DNA of 35,253 bases from Bacteroidota bacterium. GTDB lineage: Bacteria > Bacteroidota > Bacteroidia > NS11-12g > UBA955. The notes under the pieces were generated by a model that saw nothing but the letters and a program-made list of their open reading frames with translations, had not been told where the DNA came from and made no database searches. Numbering within the stretch: the stretch's first letter is position 1; each line of letters starts with the position of its first letter. The stretch lies in NCBI GenBank assembly GCA_947451105.1, contig CANFXY010000012.1, positions 1 to 35,253 of the forward strand, read 5' to 3'. The position numbers and the translations under genes are program-made. Below, one piece after another: positions 1 through 8,671 of this stretch.

Positions 1-1328
1 CAATTGCAAGACACGATGGCAAAGTAATATTTATACCCTTCTCTGCACCGGGCGACGTGGCAGATGTAATGGTTCAAAAACAAAAAAAATCATACGCCGA
101 AGGCAGAATTCAAAAGCTACATACCCCCTCTCCACTAAGAACAGATGCCGTTTGTTCTCATTTCGGTGTATGCGGTGGATGCAAGTGGCAACATGTTGAT
201 TATGCTGCACAGCTTGGTTTTAAGGAAACACAAGCAAAGGACGACATGCAAAGAATTGCCAAAGTTGAAGTTGGCCAGTTTCTTCCAATTCTTGGGAGCA
301 AAGACATTTTTCATTACCGCAACAAATTAGAATTCACATTTAGCAACAAAGCTTGGGAAGAACATTTTGACAAAGCAAATCCAGGAAGAATACCTGCCTT
401 GGGGTTCCATATACCCGGCATGTTTGACAAGGTACTAGATTTAGATGCTTGCTATTTAGCACCCGTATATGCCAACAAAATCAAAGATACATTCAAACAG
501 TATGCGATCGATAATGATTTAAGCTTTTTCGACATTAGACAACAAGATGGATTCCTTAGAAACCTTATGATGCGCTGCAACAGTGAAGGAAAATGGATGG
601 TAGTTCTTGTCGTTGGAGAAGAAAAGCCTAAACTAGTAACAGCAATGTTTGATAAACTCATTCCTATTTTAACAGATATTGAGGAATGGTGCTATGTGAT
701 CAATACCAAAAAGAATGACACATGGAGCGACTTAAATGTTCAAACCCACAAAGGCAATGGTTATTTAAGTGAAAAAATGGAAGACTTGACCTTTAAAATT
801 AGGCCTCAGTCTTTCTTCCAAACCAATGCCAAACAAGCACTTGAACTATATAAAATAACGCGTGAATTTGCCTCTTTAAGTGGCAGTGAAAACGTATACG
901 ACTTATACACAGGAACCGGCAGTATTGCTCAGTTTGTTGCAAAAAAAGCCAAACAAGTTATCGGCATAGAATATGTAGAAGCAGCCATTGTTGATGCTAA
1001 AGAAAATGCAATTCTTAACCAGATAGAAAACACACACTTCTATGCTGGTGATATGAAATTGGTTTTAAATGATGAATTAATTTCAAAACATGGCAAACCT
1101 GATGTTGTAATTACCGACCCACCAAGAGATGGGATGCATCCTGGTGTCGTTGAAAAACTAAATGAATTAGCCCCAAAAAGAATCGTTTATGTTAGTTGCA
1201 ACACGGCTACACAGGCCAGAGACATCGCTTTACTTTCAGACAAATACAATGTGGTAAAAATACAAGCGGTGGATATGTTCCCCCACACCCACCACGTAGA
1301 ATCGGTGGCACTTCTCGAGTTAAAATAA
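1..1328 (+). CDS. rlmD: 23S rRNA (uracil-5-)-methyltransferase RlmD, 5'-truncated by window edge
   Basis: SAM-dependent methyltransferase of the RumA/RlmD family that makes 5-methyluridine in 23S rRNA (family knowledge). The frame stays open to the first base. The residues before the first possible start (GTG at 57) read like the end of a TRAM RNA-binding domain (GKVIFIPFSAPGDVADV), so the gene begins upstream and is cut by the window. Visible parts: the Fe-S cysteines CSHFGVCGGC with the fourth Cys in DLDACYLAP; SAM-binding loop YDLYTGTGS; catalytic-domain motif DPPRDGMHPG; and the nucleophile Cys in YVSCNTATQARD. All key residues are present. It ends directly against the convergent CAP-domain gene with no spacer and no visible terminator. 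RlmD rather than TrmA or RlmCD is inferred from the TRAM plus Fe-S architecture. Confidence 0.93.
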   Translation, partial: IARHDGKVIFIPFSAPGDVADVMVQKQKKSYAEGRIQKLHTPSPLRTDAVCSHFGVCGGCKWQHVDYAAQLGFKETQAKDDMQRIAKVEVGQFLPILGSKDIFHYRNKLEFTFSNKAWEEHFDKANPGRIPALGFHIPGMFDKVLDLDACYLAPVYANKIKDTFKQYAIDNDLSFFDIRQQDGFLRNLMMRCNSEGKWMVVLVVGEEKPKLVTAMFDKLIPILTDIEEWCYVINTKKNDTWSDLNVQTHKGNGYLSEKMEDLTFKIRPQSFFQTNAKQALELYKITREFASLSGSENVYDLYTGTGSIAQFVAKKAKQVIGIEYVEAAIVDAKENAILNQIENTHFYAGDMKLVLNDELISKHGKPDVVITDPPRDGMHPGVVEKLNELAPKRIVYVSCNTATQARDIALLSDKYNVVKIQAVDMFPHTHHVESVALLELK

Positions 1329-3584
1329 CTACTTTATATCAAGAAATATAACCTTATATGAAAAGCTCTTCTTTTCATTGTGGTTATTGATAACATTGCT
1401 AACTTTAACCACGTAAACCAGATCCTTAACAGGCAATTTATCTAGGGTCCAAACAACGGTATTGAGCGCATAACCTTGTTCTTGTTTTTCCATACTTACA
1501 TGCAGTGGAACACCATTACAAGTTACACTAATATTGACCCCTTTAAAATCGGCGCCATCTAGTGAAAAACTCCATCTATTGGGCGCAATATCTAATGGAA
1601 AATAGTCAGTCGATGGCCATGCTATATATTGACTATCGTTAAAATTATAGCGCTTATTGGTTTCTGATGCATATCCGTCCTCTGTTGCAAAAACCTTCAA
1701 ACACATTGCGTCCAAAGTGCTACCCAACCCAAATACAGCATTGTACGGATTTAATATCCAACGTCTATGCCCGCAAGCGCCGTTCCTAGCTCCATTGTCA
1801 GTCATTTGACCCATTAATGCCCAATTAAAGCCGTAGCCCAAAGACAAATTACTATTGCCCGCTTCCGTTGCCGCTTCATGCTTATAGCATTTCCAACTCC
1901 GTGGTGGATGATGGTCTAATGCATCATTTGCCTCCATCATTAGCGCTGCTTGTTGACAGGCCGCTGCATATGCTGGATTTATAACACAGGAGTCATAAAT
2001 ACCGACAAGTCTTCTAACATAATTTATCTGGGTTATGACCGACAAGTTCCCCATATCATTAAGCACACCCGGCACACATTTAGATGCATCTGGTATATTT
2101 GAAAAGTATAAATTCTCATCAATATTTTTATACCGCTCTACTTGATTTTTGAAATCGTTTATAACTAATTGCTTCTTCATAGCCAACAACTTAGGATTCT
2201 GAGGAAATAATAGCAGATCTTTATTGATTAACCGAGACAAGCTTGAAAACTGCTTGCGTGCAAGCATAGCGGCCATTACCCTTAGGTCCTCATCCAATAA
2301 AACATTTTTAACCTGCTTGTTGTCGCTTAATTCTATAATTTCATTAAAATCCTTCTTGGATTCCCCCTTTTTAATACTTGCAATCAGCAAGATGTCTAAA
2401 TTCTTTTTAATTTGCGTCAGTGCTAATTTATCTTGAGGAAAGGCTGTAATACAATAATTGATATACAACATACCCAAATGCAATTCATTTTCTTTTTGCA
2501 AGTAATTTTCATTGTGTTTTACTGCTTCTATGTAACTTAATTTTTGATAAAACTTACTTAGGTCTGTCCAATAGGTAAATACTTTTTTATAGTTAAGATT
2601 TTGTCTCGACTTATTTCTTTGAAGATAAGACAAGAAAAATCGTTTACAGGAATCCAATCTTAGATCTGCTTGAAACGCATTTAAATACTCTTTGATCGCT
2701 TTATAGGCATCAATTGATTGATCATTTTCAGACAAATTCAAATACTTGTTTGCAATCAAAAAGTCTACCCGTTTATGTAAATCCACTTTAGCAAACGCAG
2801 GATATATGCTGTCAATTGATTTTAGCTCCTTCCTAAAATTAAGCAAATCAGCAAAATCAGAATCAAAAGTATACTGGTAAAACAGATTTTCACATCCTTG
2901 AAGCAATGCCACATAAGTTAATTCTGAATTAGGATAAACTTCTTTCGTTTTCTTCAGCAATAATTTCATCTTCCAAGTAAGACCCTGAAAAAAATATCGA
3001 TTTAACAACTCAATATGGTATTTCTCATTCTCAACAGATGACTTTAACCCCTCCTTGATACCATTGTAATTCTGATCCACGAGTTTCTCCAACAACAAAA
3101 TTGACTCAGGTTGATTATTAAACTCCCAACACATAAAGCGCGCAAACAAAACCGAGGGCTTGTAATCAATTTCAATTAATTTTTGATAAATCTTATCCGA
3201 CTTTTCGAACTGTTCAGCACAATTTGATTCTGCCGCCTTTAGACATTCTATTTCTAATTGTTCAAAAACTTCTGGATATGTGTTTTTGAAAAATGAATTC
3301 TTGTCTTTTTTATGAATCTTAACTGCGAGATTTAGGGCTTTGTCCAACGCCGTTTTTTGCTTCTCATGAAACTTAGAAAAATGTATGGCTAAATAAGACT
3401 TAAGTTGCCAAAAATATGGATATAATTCTTCCCTATCGCGCTCTAAAACTTCATTTGACTTTTCTATACATTCCGTATACAAAGCCTTTTCATATAAGCT
3501 CCTCAGCTTAGCATTTTCATCGAACTGCGCAAAAAGCCTAAAACTTAAAAACGAAAAAAATAAAAATACAATTCTAAGTTTCAT
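1329..3584 (-). CDS. secreted TPR-like protein with C-terminal CAP (SCP/PR1-like) domain
   Basis: About 751 aa. The start is set at the ATG at 3584, five codons inside the longest frame (which opens with TTG at 3599), because it begins a clean signal peptide (MKLRIVFLFFSFLSFRLFAQ). Residues of roughly 25-500 are helical and rich in Lys, Tyr and Leu, looking like degenerate TPR repeats, though I cannot count the repeats. At about 505-650 there is a bacterial CAP domain: LDHHPPRSWKCY, then EAATEAGNSNL, then GHRRWIL, supplying the two His and two acidic residues of the CAP cavity. A region of about 100 residues follows. The substrate of bacterial CAP domains is generally unknown. The gene lies 37 nt downstream of the M1 peptidase gene on the same strand, probably co-transcribed. 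Export to periplasm or outer surface is inferred. Confidence 0.75.
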   Translation of the reverse strand: MKLRIVFLFFSFLSFRLFAQFDENAKLRSLYEKALYTECIEKSNEVLERDREELYPYFWQLKSYLAIHFSKFHEKQKTALDKALNLAVKIHKKDKNSFFKNTYPEVFEQLEIECLKAAESNCAEQFEKSDKIYQKLIEIDYKPSVLFARFMCWEFNNQPESILLLEKLVDQNYNGIKEGLKSSVENEKYHIELLNRYFFQGLTWKMKLLLKKTKEVYPNSELTYVALLQGCENLFYQYTFDSDFADLLNFRKELKSIDSIYPAFAKVDLHKRVDFLIANKYLNLSENDQSIDAYKAIKEYLNAFQADLRLDSCKRFFLSYLQRNKSRQNLNYKKVFTYWTDLSKFYQKLSYIEAVKHNENYLQKENELHLGMLYINYCITAFPQDKLALTQIKKNLDILLIASIKKGESKKDFNEIIELSDNKQVKNVLLDEDLRVMAAMLARKQFSSLSRLINKDLLLFPQNPKLLAMKKQLVINDFKNQVERYKNIDENLYFSNIPDASKCVPGVLNDMGNLSVITQINYVRRLVGIYDSCVINPAYAAACQQAALMMEANDALDHHPPRSWKCYKHEAATEAGNSNLSLGYGFNWALMGQMTDNGARNGACGHRRWILNPYNAVFGLGSTLDAMCLKVFATEDGYASETNKRYNFNDSQYIAWPSTDYFPLDIAPNRWSFSLDGADFKGVNISVTCNGVPLHVSMEKQEQGYALNTVVWTLDKLPVKDLVYVVKVSNVINNHNEKKSFSYKVIFLDIK

Positions 3585-3621
3585 AAAAACAAAACGCAAT
3601 AGACTTAATTTTCTTATAAAA

Positions 3622-5493
3622 TTATTCTACTTCAGCTTCTAGATGCAGAATTTCCTTAATTGTATTTCTCGAAACTGCATGGTAAGAACTCTCTGCCTTT
3701 TTAAAAATAGCGCGTCCCATTTTCATGCCCTCAGGTGTTTTAGCCAATGACTCATACAAAGGTTTTAAAAACTTCCTTCTGCCGACATTTAATAGATAGT
3801 TTTCTATATATGGATTGGCATTTGAATACTTGTTTTCAATACACAACAAATACCAATCACATTGGATTTCACTATTTGTACTTTTAGACAAGTTGTAACT
3901 TGTATCTAGCTGATGCATTAATCCTTTGATGGAATCAGGCTCTAAATTTCTGAAAAAACGCAACCAATGATGGGTGGTAAACCCTGTGGTATCAAAACCA
4001 TTTAAACTTTTACTCAAATTAACCTTCTCCGAAAAAGCATCCACATTTATAAAATTCTGACTTATTACATTTGGGCAATCCTTAGGCAATCCAACCTCAT
4101 AAATCCATTGTTTCAAATCAATTTTCACATCTGGATTTTGAGCCAATAAATTGTCATTTAAATACGCAATAAATTCCTCTGTGTTTATAGTCTTCCATTT
4201 ATATGTGTTAAAATATTTGTTTAAAAACTGATCCCATTTTTGACGACCAACTTTAGATTCCATTAGTTTCAAAAACATGCATCCCTTTATATAGGCTATA
4301 TCACTAACCCCGTCATCAGGATTTCGTCCTTTTAAATTTAATTTTAATTTAGTGTCCCCCGGCGCATTGACCATTAAATCTTTTAGAGTCATATTTAATT
4401 CCCCTAAACTGATGGTTGAAAGCATATCTGCATAGTCTTTTCCGTATATTTTTTCCATTATGCGTTCCTCGAAATAGACCGTGAAGCCTTCATTTAACCA
4501 AAAGTCATCCCAGGTATTGTTTGTGACCAAATTCCCACTCCAACTGTGAGCCAATTCATGAGCGACCAAAGAGACCAAGCTTTTATCCCCTGCTATAATC
4601 GTTGGGGTTGCAAAAGTTAAACGGGGATTCTCCATGCCACCGAAAGGAAAACTTGGCGGCAATACTAAAATATCATAACGGCCCCATGCATACTCACCAT
4701 ACAATTCACTTGCACTTTTTATCATCGAAGGCAATGAGGTAAACTCATTTGCAGATTTTTCTAGCATTCCTGGTTCAGCATAAACCCCGCAGTTATCGCC
4801 CAATGACTTAAATTTAATATCGCCCACTGCCAATGCCATCAAATAACTTGGAATTGGTTTGTCCATTTCAAAAGTATATACCCCATCATGGTGTATTTGT
4901 TGAGGATTGCTGGCACTCATTAATGCCATATATTTTGAGTCGCATGTTATTTTAGCACTGTAAGTAAACCTAACAGCAGGCGCATCCATGCATGGAATCC
5001 ATGTTCTAGCCAATATAGCTTGGCTCTGCGTGAATAAAAACGGGTGTTTTTTACCTGAAGTTTGGGCTGGATCTAACCACATTAGTGCTTCAGCCTCCGG
5101 ATTGGTATGGTAATAAACAGCTACCCTCTGCGTGTTTTTACCAATCTCAATGACCAAGGCTTGACCTACAAATTTTTCTTCTTTGCCTAAACTCCAAGGG
5201 GTATTGCTTGAATCTTCTAGTTGCACTTTTTCAATAACCAATTGCTTGGTGTCTAAAATAACAAACTTTGAACCCATTGAATTATCAATGTCAATAACCA
5301 CTTTACCTGAAAGTACTTTCTTGGTGAAATCTACATTCAACTCCAAATACAAATGTTTGAGTTTAACAGAGTCGTAATTCGAGAATGAATGGTTAAAGAC
5401 TTTTAAAGGTGGCATTTCCTTAATTTCTTTGTGGGTGCAAGAACCCAAAAACAAAATAGCCAAAACAAGTGGCAAGCAAGATAATTTCTTCAT
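3622..5493 (-). CDS. M1 family metallopeptidase (leukotriene A4 hydrolase-like), lipoprotein
   Basis: Zinc aminopeptidase of family M1, about 623 aa. It has the substrate-binding motif GGMENP near residue 285, the zinc site HELAH near 313-317, and the third zinc ligand Glu in LNEGF 19 residues after the second His. These are the hallmarks of the LTA4-hydrolase/aminopeptidase N fold (established). The N-terminus MKKLSCLPLVLAILFLGSC is a lipoprotein signal with lipobox LGSC, so the mature enzyme should be anchored by the Cys. The longest frame begins at 5550, but the lipoprotein signal starts at ATG 5493 and a -7 promoter box (5509-5516) falls inside the extension, so 5493 is preferred. Likely role: trimming peptides in the periplasm. 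The C-terminal helical domain (PDSIKGLMHQLD onward) is as expected for LTA4H-like members. Confidence 0.9.
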   Translation of the reverse strand: MKKLSCLPLVLAILFLGSCTHKEIKEMPPLKVFNHSFSNYDSVKLKHLYLELNVDFTKKVLSGKVVIDIDNSMGSKFVILDTKQLVIEKVQLEDSSNTPWSLGKEEKFVGQALVIEIGKNTQRVAVYYHTNPEAEALMWLDPAQTSGKKHPFLFTQSQAILARTWIPCMDAPAVRFTYSAKITCDSKYMALMSASNPQQIHHDGVYTFEMDKPIPSYLMALAVGDIKFKSLGDNCGVYAEPGMLEKSANEFTSLPSMIKSASELYGEYAWGRYDILVLPPSFPFGGMENPRLTFATPTIIAGDKSLVSLVAHELAHSWSGNLVTNNTWDDFWLNEGFTVYFEERIMEKIYGKDYADMLSTISLGELNMTLKDLMVNAPGDTKLKLNLKGRNPDDGVSDIAYIKGCMFLKLMESKVGRQKWDQFLNKYFNTYKWKTINTEEFIAYLNDNLLAQNPDVKIDLKQWIYEVGLPKDCPNVISQNFINVDAFSEKVNLSKSLNGFDTTGFTTHHWLRFFRNLEPDSIKGLMHQLDTSYNLSKSTNSEIQCDWYLLCIENKYSNANPYIENYLLNVGRRKFLKPLYESLAKTPEGMKMGRAIFKKAESSYHAVSRNTIKEILHLEAEVE

Positions 5494-5508
5494 GAATACT
5501 AGATTTGA

Positions 5509-5516
5509 CAAAGATA
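5509..5516 (-). promoter_or_regulatory. putative Bacteroidota -7 box for the M1 peptidase gene
   Basis: The minus strand reads TATCTTTG, an exact match to the Bacteroidota TAnnTTTG element, 15 nt before the ATG at 5493. No clear TTG/TTTG -33 element is present at 17-21 nt. It supports the shorter start for the peptidase. Confidence 0.4.
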
Positions 5517-5535
5517 ATGCTTGTAAATAAAAACA

Positions 5536-5567
5536 TTTAAAAATAATCAATGGTTTTACTACATTTG
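5536..5567 (+). promoter_or_regulatory. putative promoter for the DUF4468-like gene
   Basis: TACATTTG at 5560-5567 matches TAnnTTTG exactly. TTTA at 5536-5539, 20 nt upstream, is one base off the TTTG -33 element. The start codon at 5631 would give a leader of about 55-60 nt. Confidence 0.4.
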
Positions 5568-5630
5568 CCCTTCATAAAAAAAATGGTATCTTATTTGTAA
5601 TAAGAAATCTAATTTATCGTTACAGAACAA

Positions 5631-6383
5631 ATGAAAAGGTTATTATTATTGATTTTCACTTGTACTTTTTTAAGTGCAATGGCCCAAACCGAAAGTGACC
5701 CTTTTGGATCTAGTTACAACTACGATTCAACAAGTTTTACAGATTCCTCTTTCGGCGGTGAAACAACAATGTCTGAAAGCAACAATGAAATGCAAGCACC
5801 GACATATAAAAAATATGTTCGTTTCAAAGCGCCAATTGACACCATTACAGATTTAGTGACCTACATGGGCATAGTTCCATTTACACCTATGCCGAACGAT
5901 GTATACGATGGAGGAACAATCGATTCACTTTATTTGCGCGCTAAGCTTTTCTTAATGAAAAGATACATCAAAGACTACCGAGCGCAAACTGGAAAACCAC
6001 TTCTTTTTCCTAAAGAATTGCTAATAGAAGATTTTAAACCAGATGGTGAAAATGGCCGTATAGTTATTAAACCAACAATTCCTTTTTACATTAAAAACAA
6101 CAGTTTTTCGAATACACCTGCAGGTACCATTACCTTCAAAATAGAGATTCGTGTTAAAGAAGATAAATACAAGTACAAGTTCACAAACTTTGTACACAAC
6201 ACAGTTGAAAAGGGAAGCGAAAAACAAATCAAGACCTATATAGAATTTTACGCGAACAACTCAAGAGGTTATAAGGGAACAGACCAATACTTACTTGCTG
6301 TTGACAGAATTGTGAAAGAGATTGTAAAAGAATTGGCTAAAGTGATGAAAGACCCTATCGTAATCGATCAGGACGCTTTCTAA
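5631..6383 (+). CDS. secreted DUF4468-like protein of unknown function
   Basis: 250 aa with a signal peptide ending at SAMAQ. Residues of about 22-60 form a low-complexity Ser/Thr/Asp linker. The rest resembles the DUF4468 (TBP-like fold) secreted proteins of Bacteroidota: a helix around SLYLRAKLFLMKRY, then alternating strands including GRIVIKPTIPFYI, FKIEIRVKEDKYKYKFTNF and a C-terminal helix VDRIVKEIVKELAKVM. I considered gliding protein GldN because of the size and signal peptide, but its conserved core is not visible. The function of this family is not known. It is a single gene with its own promoter, convergent with the small membrane protein at 6392 with only 8 nt between the stops. 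Assignment to DUF4468 is by pattern memory, so it is moderate. Confidence 0.65.
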   Translation: MKRLLLLIFTCTFLSAMAQTESDPFGSSYNYDSTSFTDSSFGGETTMSESNNEMQAPTYKKYVRFKAPIDTITDLVTYMGIVPFTPMPNDVYDGGTIDSLYLRAKLFLMKRYIKDYRAQTGKPLLFPKELLIEDFKPDGENGRIVIKPTIPFYIKNNSFSNTPAGTITFKIEIRVKEDKYKYKFTNFVHNTVEKGSEKQIKTYIEFYANNSRGYKGTDQYLLAVDRIVKEIVKELAKVMKDPIVIDQDAF

Positions 6384-6391
6384 ATAAGCTT

Positions 6392-6598
6392 CTATTTTAT
6401 TTCTTCGTAGTCTATATACTCACCTTCTGAGTCTTTACCTTTAGATTTTTCTACATTTTTTTCCTTTTTCTCGACGCGACTGTCCAAATCATTGATTCTC
6501 TCATTGAAATGCTGTTGTGCCTTATTAACCACAAAAAACATTTTCAGGAATTGCCAAATGGCATATATGATGAAGATATTAAATAGTAACTTTAGCAA
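6392..6598 (-). CDS. small DUF4834-like membrane protein
   Basis: 68 aa. An N-terminal membrane segment (LLFNIFIIYAIWQFLKMFFVV) is followed by a charged coiled-coil-like stretch (RINDLDSRVEKKEKNVEK) and the acidic tail GEYIDYEEIK. This architecture and especially the tail match the small DUF4834 family of Bacteroidota, whose function is unknown. The exact Bacteroidota promoter at 6616-6645 just upstream, in the short gap after menF, supports it as a real and separately transcribed gene. The charged tail probably faces the cytoplasm. Confidence 0.7.
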   Translation of the reverse strand: MLKLLFNIFIIYAIWQFLKMFFVVNKAQQHFNERINDLDSRVEKKEKNVEKSKGKDSEGEYIDYEEIK

Positions 6599-6615
6599 AA
6601 TAAAAATTCTTTCCG

Positions 6616-6645
6616 CAAAGGTAAATTATTTCAAGCATTGAGCAA
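6616..6645 (-). promoter_or_regulatory. putative promoter for the DUF4834-like gene
   Basis: The minus strand has TTG (6645-6643), a 19-nt spacer, then TACCTTTG (6623-6616), matching the Bacteroidota -33/-7 layout. The start codon at 6598 lies 17 nt beyond the -7 box. The -33 part lies inside the 3' end of menF. Confidence 0.5.
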
Positions 6646-7600
6646 TAGTTTGCATTTTATTATTGATTTCGAACCATTCATCAGCAGGCGATGACATTGC
6701 GTTAATTCCAGCCCCAGCATACAATACCGCACCGTCTTGATACAGTTCAGCACAACGCAGATTTACGAACAAATTAAAATTGTTGTTTTCATTTATTGCG
6801 CCCAAATAACCTGAATAAAATTTTCTGTCGAATCCTTCGTTTTCTTTGATAAAATTCAATGCTTCTTGGTATGGCAAACCGCATATAGCGGAAGTGGGGT
6901 GCAGGTATTTTATTAGATTTAAATCATCTTGAACTGATTTGGCCTCAATTGTATATGGTGTCTTCAAATGGGAAACTGTGGATGCTTTAACAGAGCTGGT
7001 TTCAAGAACTTCATAATTATACATTCTCTCCTTTAAAATCGATTCAATATAATCTCTTATTTGCTGATGCTCAATTTTTTCTTTTTCAGTATAAACCCCT
7101 CTTGTCTCAGTGCCGCCTAAAGCTACTGTATGCAGCGTCTGACCATCTCTTTCCAACAAAAGTTCAGGACTAGCTCCTAGCATGACCTGCCCTTCTATAA
7201 AAGACACATAAACAAAAGCATTTGGATTGTTTTCTAAAAGTGAAGTATACGATTTATAAACATCTGTTTGGAATCCAATCCATCTCTTTCCTGCCAAAAC
7301 AACTTTATCTAAATTGGATGATTTTAATGTTTCTTGAGCTGAACTAACTAGATCTTTATAGTCTTCCTCTTGAGTTGATGTTTTTTCAATAGCCTGCGGC
7401 AAATTAATTGACTTGAAAATTTGTTCTAAGTCATCAATTTGAATTGATCTTATTTGACCATATAAATTATGTTCATATTCCTCTTTGGAAAAAGGTGCGA
7501 AAATAAATCTTTCCTCCCCTTCGCCAGCGCAAAACATTTTAAGTTGCTTTTGATTGGGCAACCTATAAACTACAATATTTTGAAATGAAAATAATTCCAT
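6626..7600 (-). CDS. menF: isochorismate synthase (chorismate-binding family)
   Basis: Converts chorismate to isochorismate, the entry step of menaquinone synthesis (family knowledge). At 324 aa it is a short single-domain version of the chorismate-binding fold. Diagnostic pieces: LDKVVLAGKR, holding the Lys general base of MenF/EntC enzymes; LGASPELLL; HTVALGGTETRG; HPTSAICGLP; GYLGAIN; NLRCAEL; and the C-terminal AGAGINAMSSPADEW with EINNKMQTI. The absence of a glutamine amidotransferase partner and the Lys make isochorismate synthase more likely than an anthranilate or aminodeoxychorismate synthase. Its ATG overlaps the TAA of the upstream thioesterase gene (TAATG), so the two are translationally coupled; this fits a menaquinone function because DHNA-CoA thioesterases are hotdog proteins. 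Confidence 0.87.
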   Translation of the reverse strand: MELFSFQNIVVYRLPNQKQLKMFCAGEGEERFIFAPFSKEEYEHNLYGQIRSIQIDDLEQIFKSINLPQAIEKTSTQEEDYKDLVSSAQETLKSSNLDKVVLAGKRWIGFQTDVYKSYTSLLENNPNAFVYVSFIEGQVMLGASPELLLERDGQTLHTVALGGTETRGVYTEKEKIEHQQIRDYIESILKERMYNYEVLETSSVKASTVSHLKTPYTIEAKSVQDDLNLIKYLHPTSAICGLPYQEALNFIKENEGFDRKFYSGYLGAINENNNFNLFVNLRCAELYQDGAVLYAGAGINAMSSPADEWFEINNKMQTIAQCLK

Positions 7601-8034
7601 TAACGGACCATAACAGCCATAGTTAAGCGGCTAATGTGCACCAATTTCCCCTCTTCATTTTCAATCTTTATTTCCCATACTTGAGTGGTATTTCCTATGT
7701 GCAAGGGTTTAGCTGTAGCATACACCCAATTACCTTCCATTACTGGACGGATGTGGTTTCCATTAAGATCTAGACCTAAAGCCACTAATTTACTGCGGTC
7801 AAACACCAAATTAGCCGCCATACTTCCAACGCATTCTGACATGGCCAAGCTGGCCCCGCCATTCAACATTCTCAATGGCTGCACCGTTTTTTCATTAACC
7901 GGCATTTTAGCCTTTAAGAAATCACTTCCCAATTCAATAAACTCTATGCCCAAATATTCAACCATAGTATTTTTGCAATAGTCATTAAGCGAAGCAAGTT
8001 CTATATTTGCAGGCTCATAAAAAATGGATTTCAT
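7600..8034 (-). CDS. hotdog-fold thioesterase (PaaI/MenI-like)
   Basis: 144 aa, the usual length for a single hotdog domain. The region LRMLNGGASLAMSECVGSMA corresponds to the catalytic helix of PaaI/YdiI thioesterases. The acid Glu in AMSE is present, while the HGG of YdiI/MenI is NGG here. A second conserved part is LNGNHIRPVMEGNWVYATAKPLHIGNTTQVWEI (here split: LNGNHIRPV, then GNWVYATAKPLHIG). The tight coupling to menF suggests the menaquinone step that hydrolyses 1,4-dihydroxy-2-naphthoyl-CoA. That is inference; a general acyl-CoA thioesterase is possible. Its start overlaps the divergent histidine phosphatase start by 11 nt. Confidence 0.8.
   Translation of the reverse strand: MKSIFYEPANIELASLNDYCKNTMVEYLGIEFIELGSDFLKAKMPVNEKTVQPLRMLNGGASLAMSECVGSMAANLVFDRSKLVALGLDLNGNHIRPVMEGNWVYATAKPLHIGNTTQVWEIKIENEEGKLVHISRLTMAVMVR
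8002..8009 (+). promoter_or_regulatory. putative -7 box for the histidine phosphatase gene, inside the thioesterase gene
   Basis: TATATTTG is an exact TAnnTTTG element 14 nt before the ATG at 8024, nested in the 5' coding part of the opposite-strand thioesterase. A TTTG occurs at 7972 but with a 26-nt spacer, which is too long. Confidence 0.35.
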
Positions 8035-8671
8035 AATAAACGATAAAGACGCGAAGATAGGAAAAACGATTCATTTGATTCGACATGGTCAAACTGATTT
8101 CAACCTAAAAAACATCATTCAAGGCAGCGGAATAAATAGCGACTTGAATGAAAATGGCAGACTTCAAGCATCTAAATTTTACGAATCATACAAACATGTG
8201 CCCTATAAACACATTTATACTTCACAACTAAAAAGAGCCATTCAAAGCGTAAATAACTTTATAGACCAAGGCATACCACACTCCCCTTTGGAAGAATTAA
8301 ACGAAATAAATTGGGGGATTATGGAAGGTAAAATACAAAATCCTGAGACAGTAAAACTTTACCATCAAACAATAAACAATTGGAAAAACGGCCTTCTCAA
8401 TCAAACGGTTCCGGAGGGTGAAACACCTTTAGAAATGTACCAGCGTCAAGCCAATGGATTGGAGTTGCTAATGAATAAACCGCCCGAAGAGGACATCGTT
8501 TTAATTTGTATGCATGGAAGAGCAATCAGAAGTTTTCTATGCTTGCTTACAGGAACACCACTTCATGAAATGGAAAATTGGGACCACAGCAATTTGTGTC
8601 TGTATAGTTTAAAATTCAATGGAACAACCTTTGATATCATCCAAGCAAACGATACTACCCATCTAATTTAA
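8024..8671 (+). CDS. histidine phosphatase family protein
   Basis: 215 aa phosphoglycerate-mutase-like phosphatase. The phospho-accepting RHG is in HLIRHGQTDFN near residue 20. Other conserved parts are the Arg in SQLKRAIQS, the Glu of NEINWGIMEGK, and the second His in CMHGRAIRSFL. These form the complete catalytic set, so it should be active. The substrate is not clear; members include phosphoglycerate mutase, alpha-ribazole phosphatase and many phosphatases with broad specificity. The start ATG at 8024 overlaps the start of the opposite-strand thioesterase by 11 nt and the 3' end overlaps rodA by 9 nt, so the gene is squeezed between two minus-strand operons. No internal ATG before the RHG motif offers a later start. 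Confidence 0.85.
   Translation: MDFIINDKDAKIGKTIHLIRHGQTDFNLKNIIQGSGINSDLNENGRLQASKFYESYKHVPYKHIYTSQLKRAIQSVNNFIDQGIPHSPLEELNEINWGIMEGKIQNPETVKLYHQTINNWKNGLLNQTVPEGETPLEMYQRQANGLELLMNKPPEEDIVLICMHGRAIRSFLCLLTGTPLHEMENWDHSNLCLYSLKFNGTTFDIIQANDTTHLI

Noticed and set aside
5631-6383. Possible gliding motility protein GldN
   Set aside because: Size and signal peptide fit, but no GldN core motif, and no gldKLM genes are nearby; DUF4468-like is a better match.
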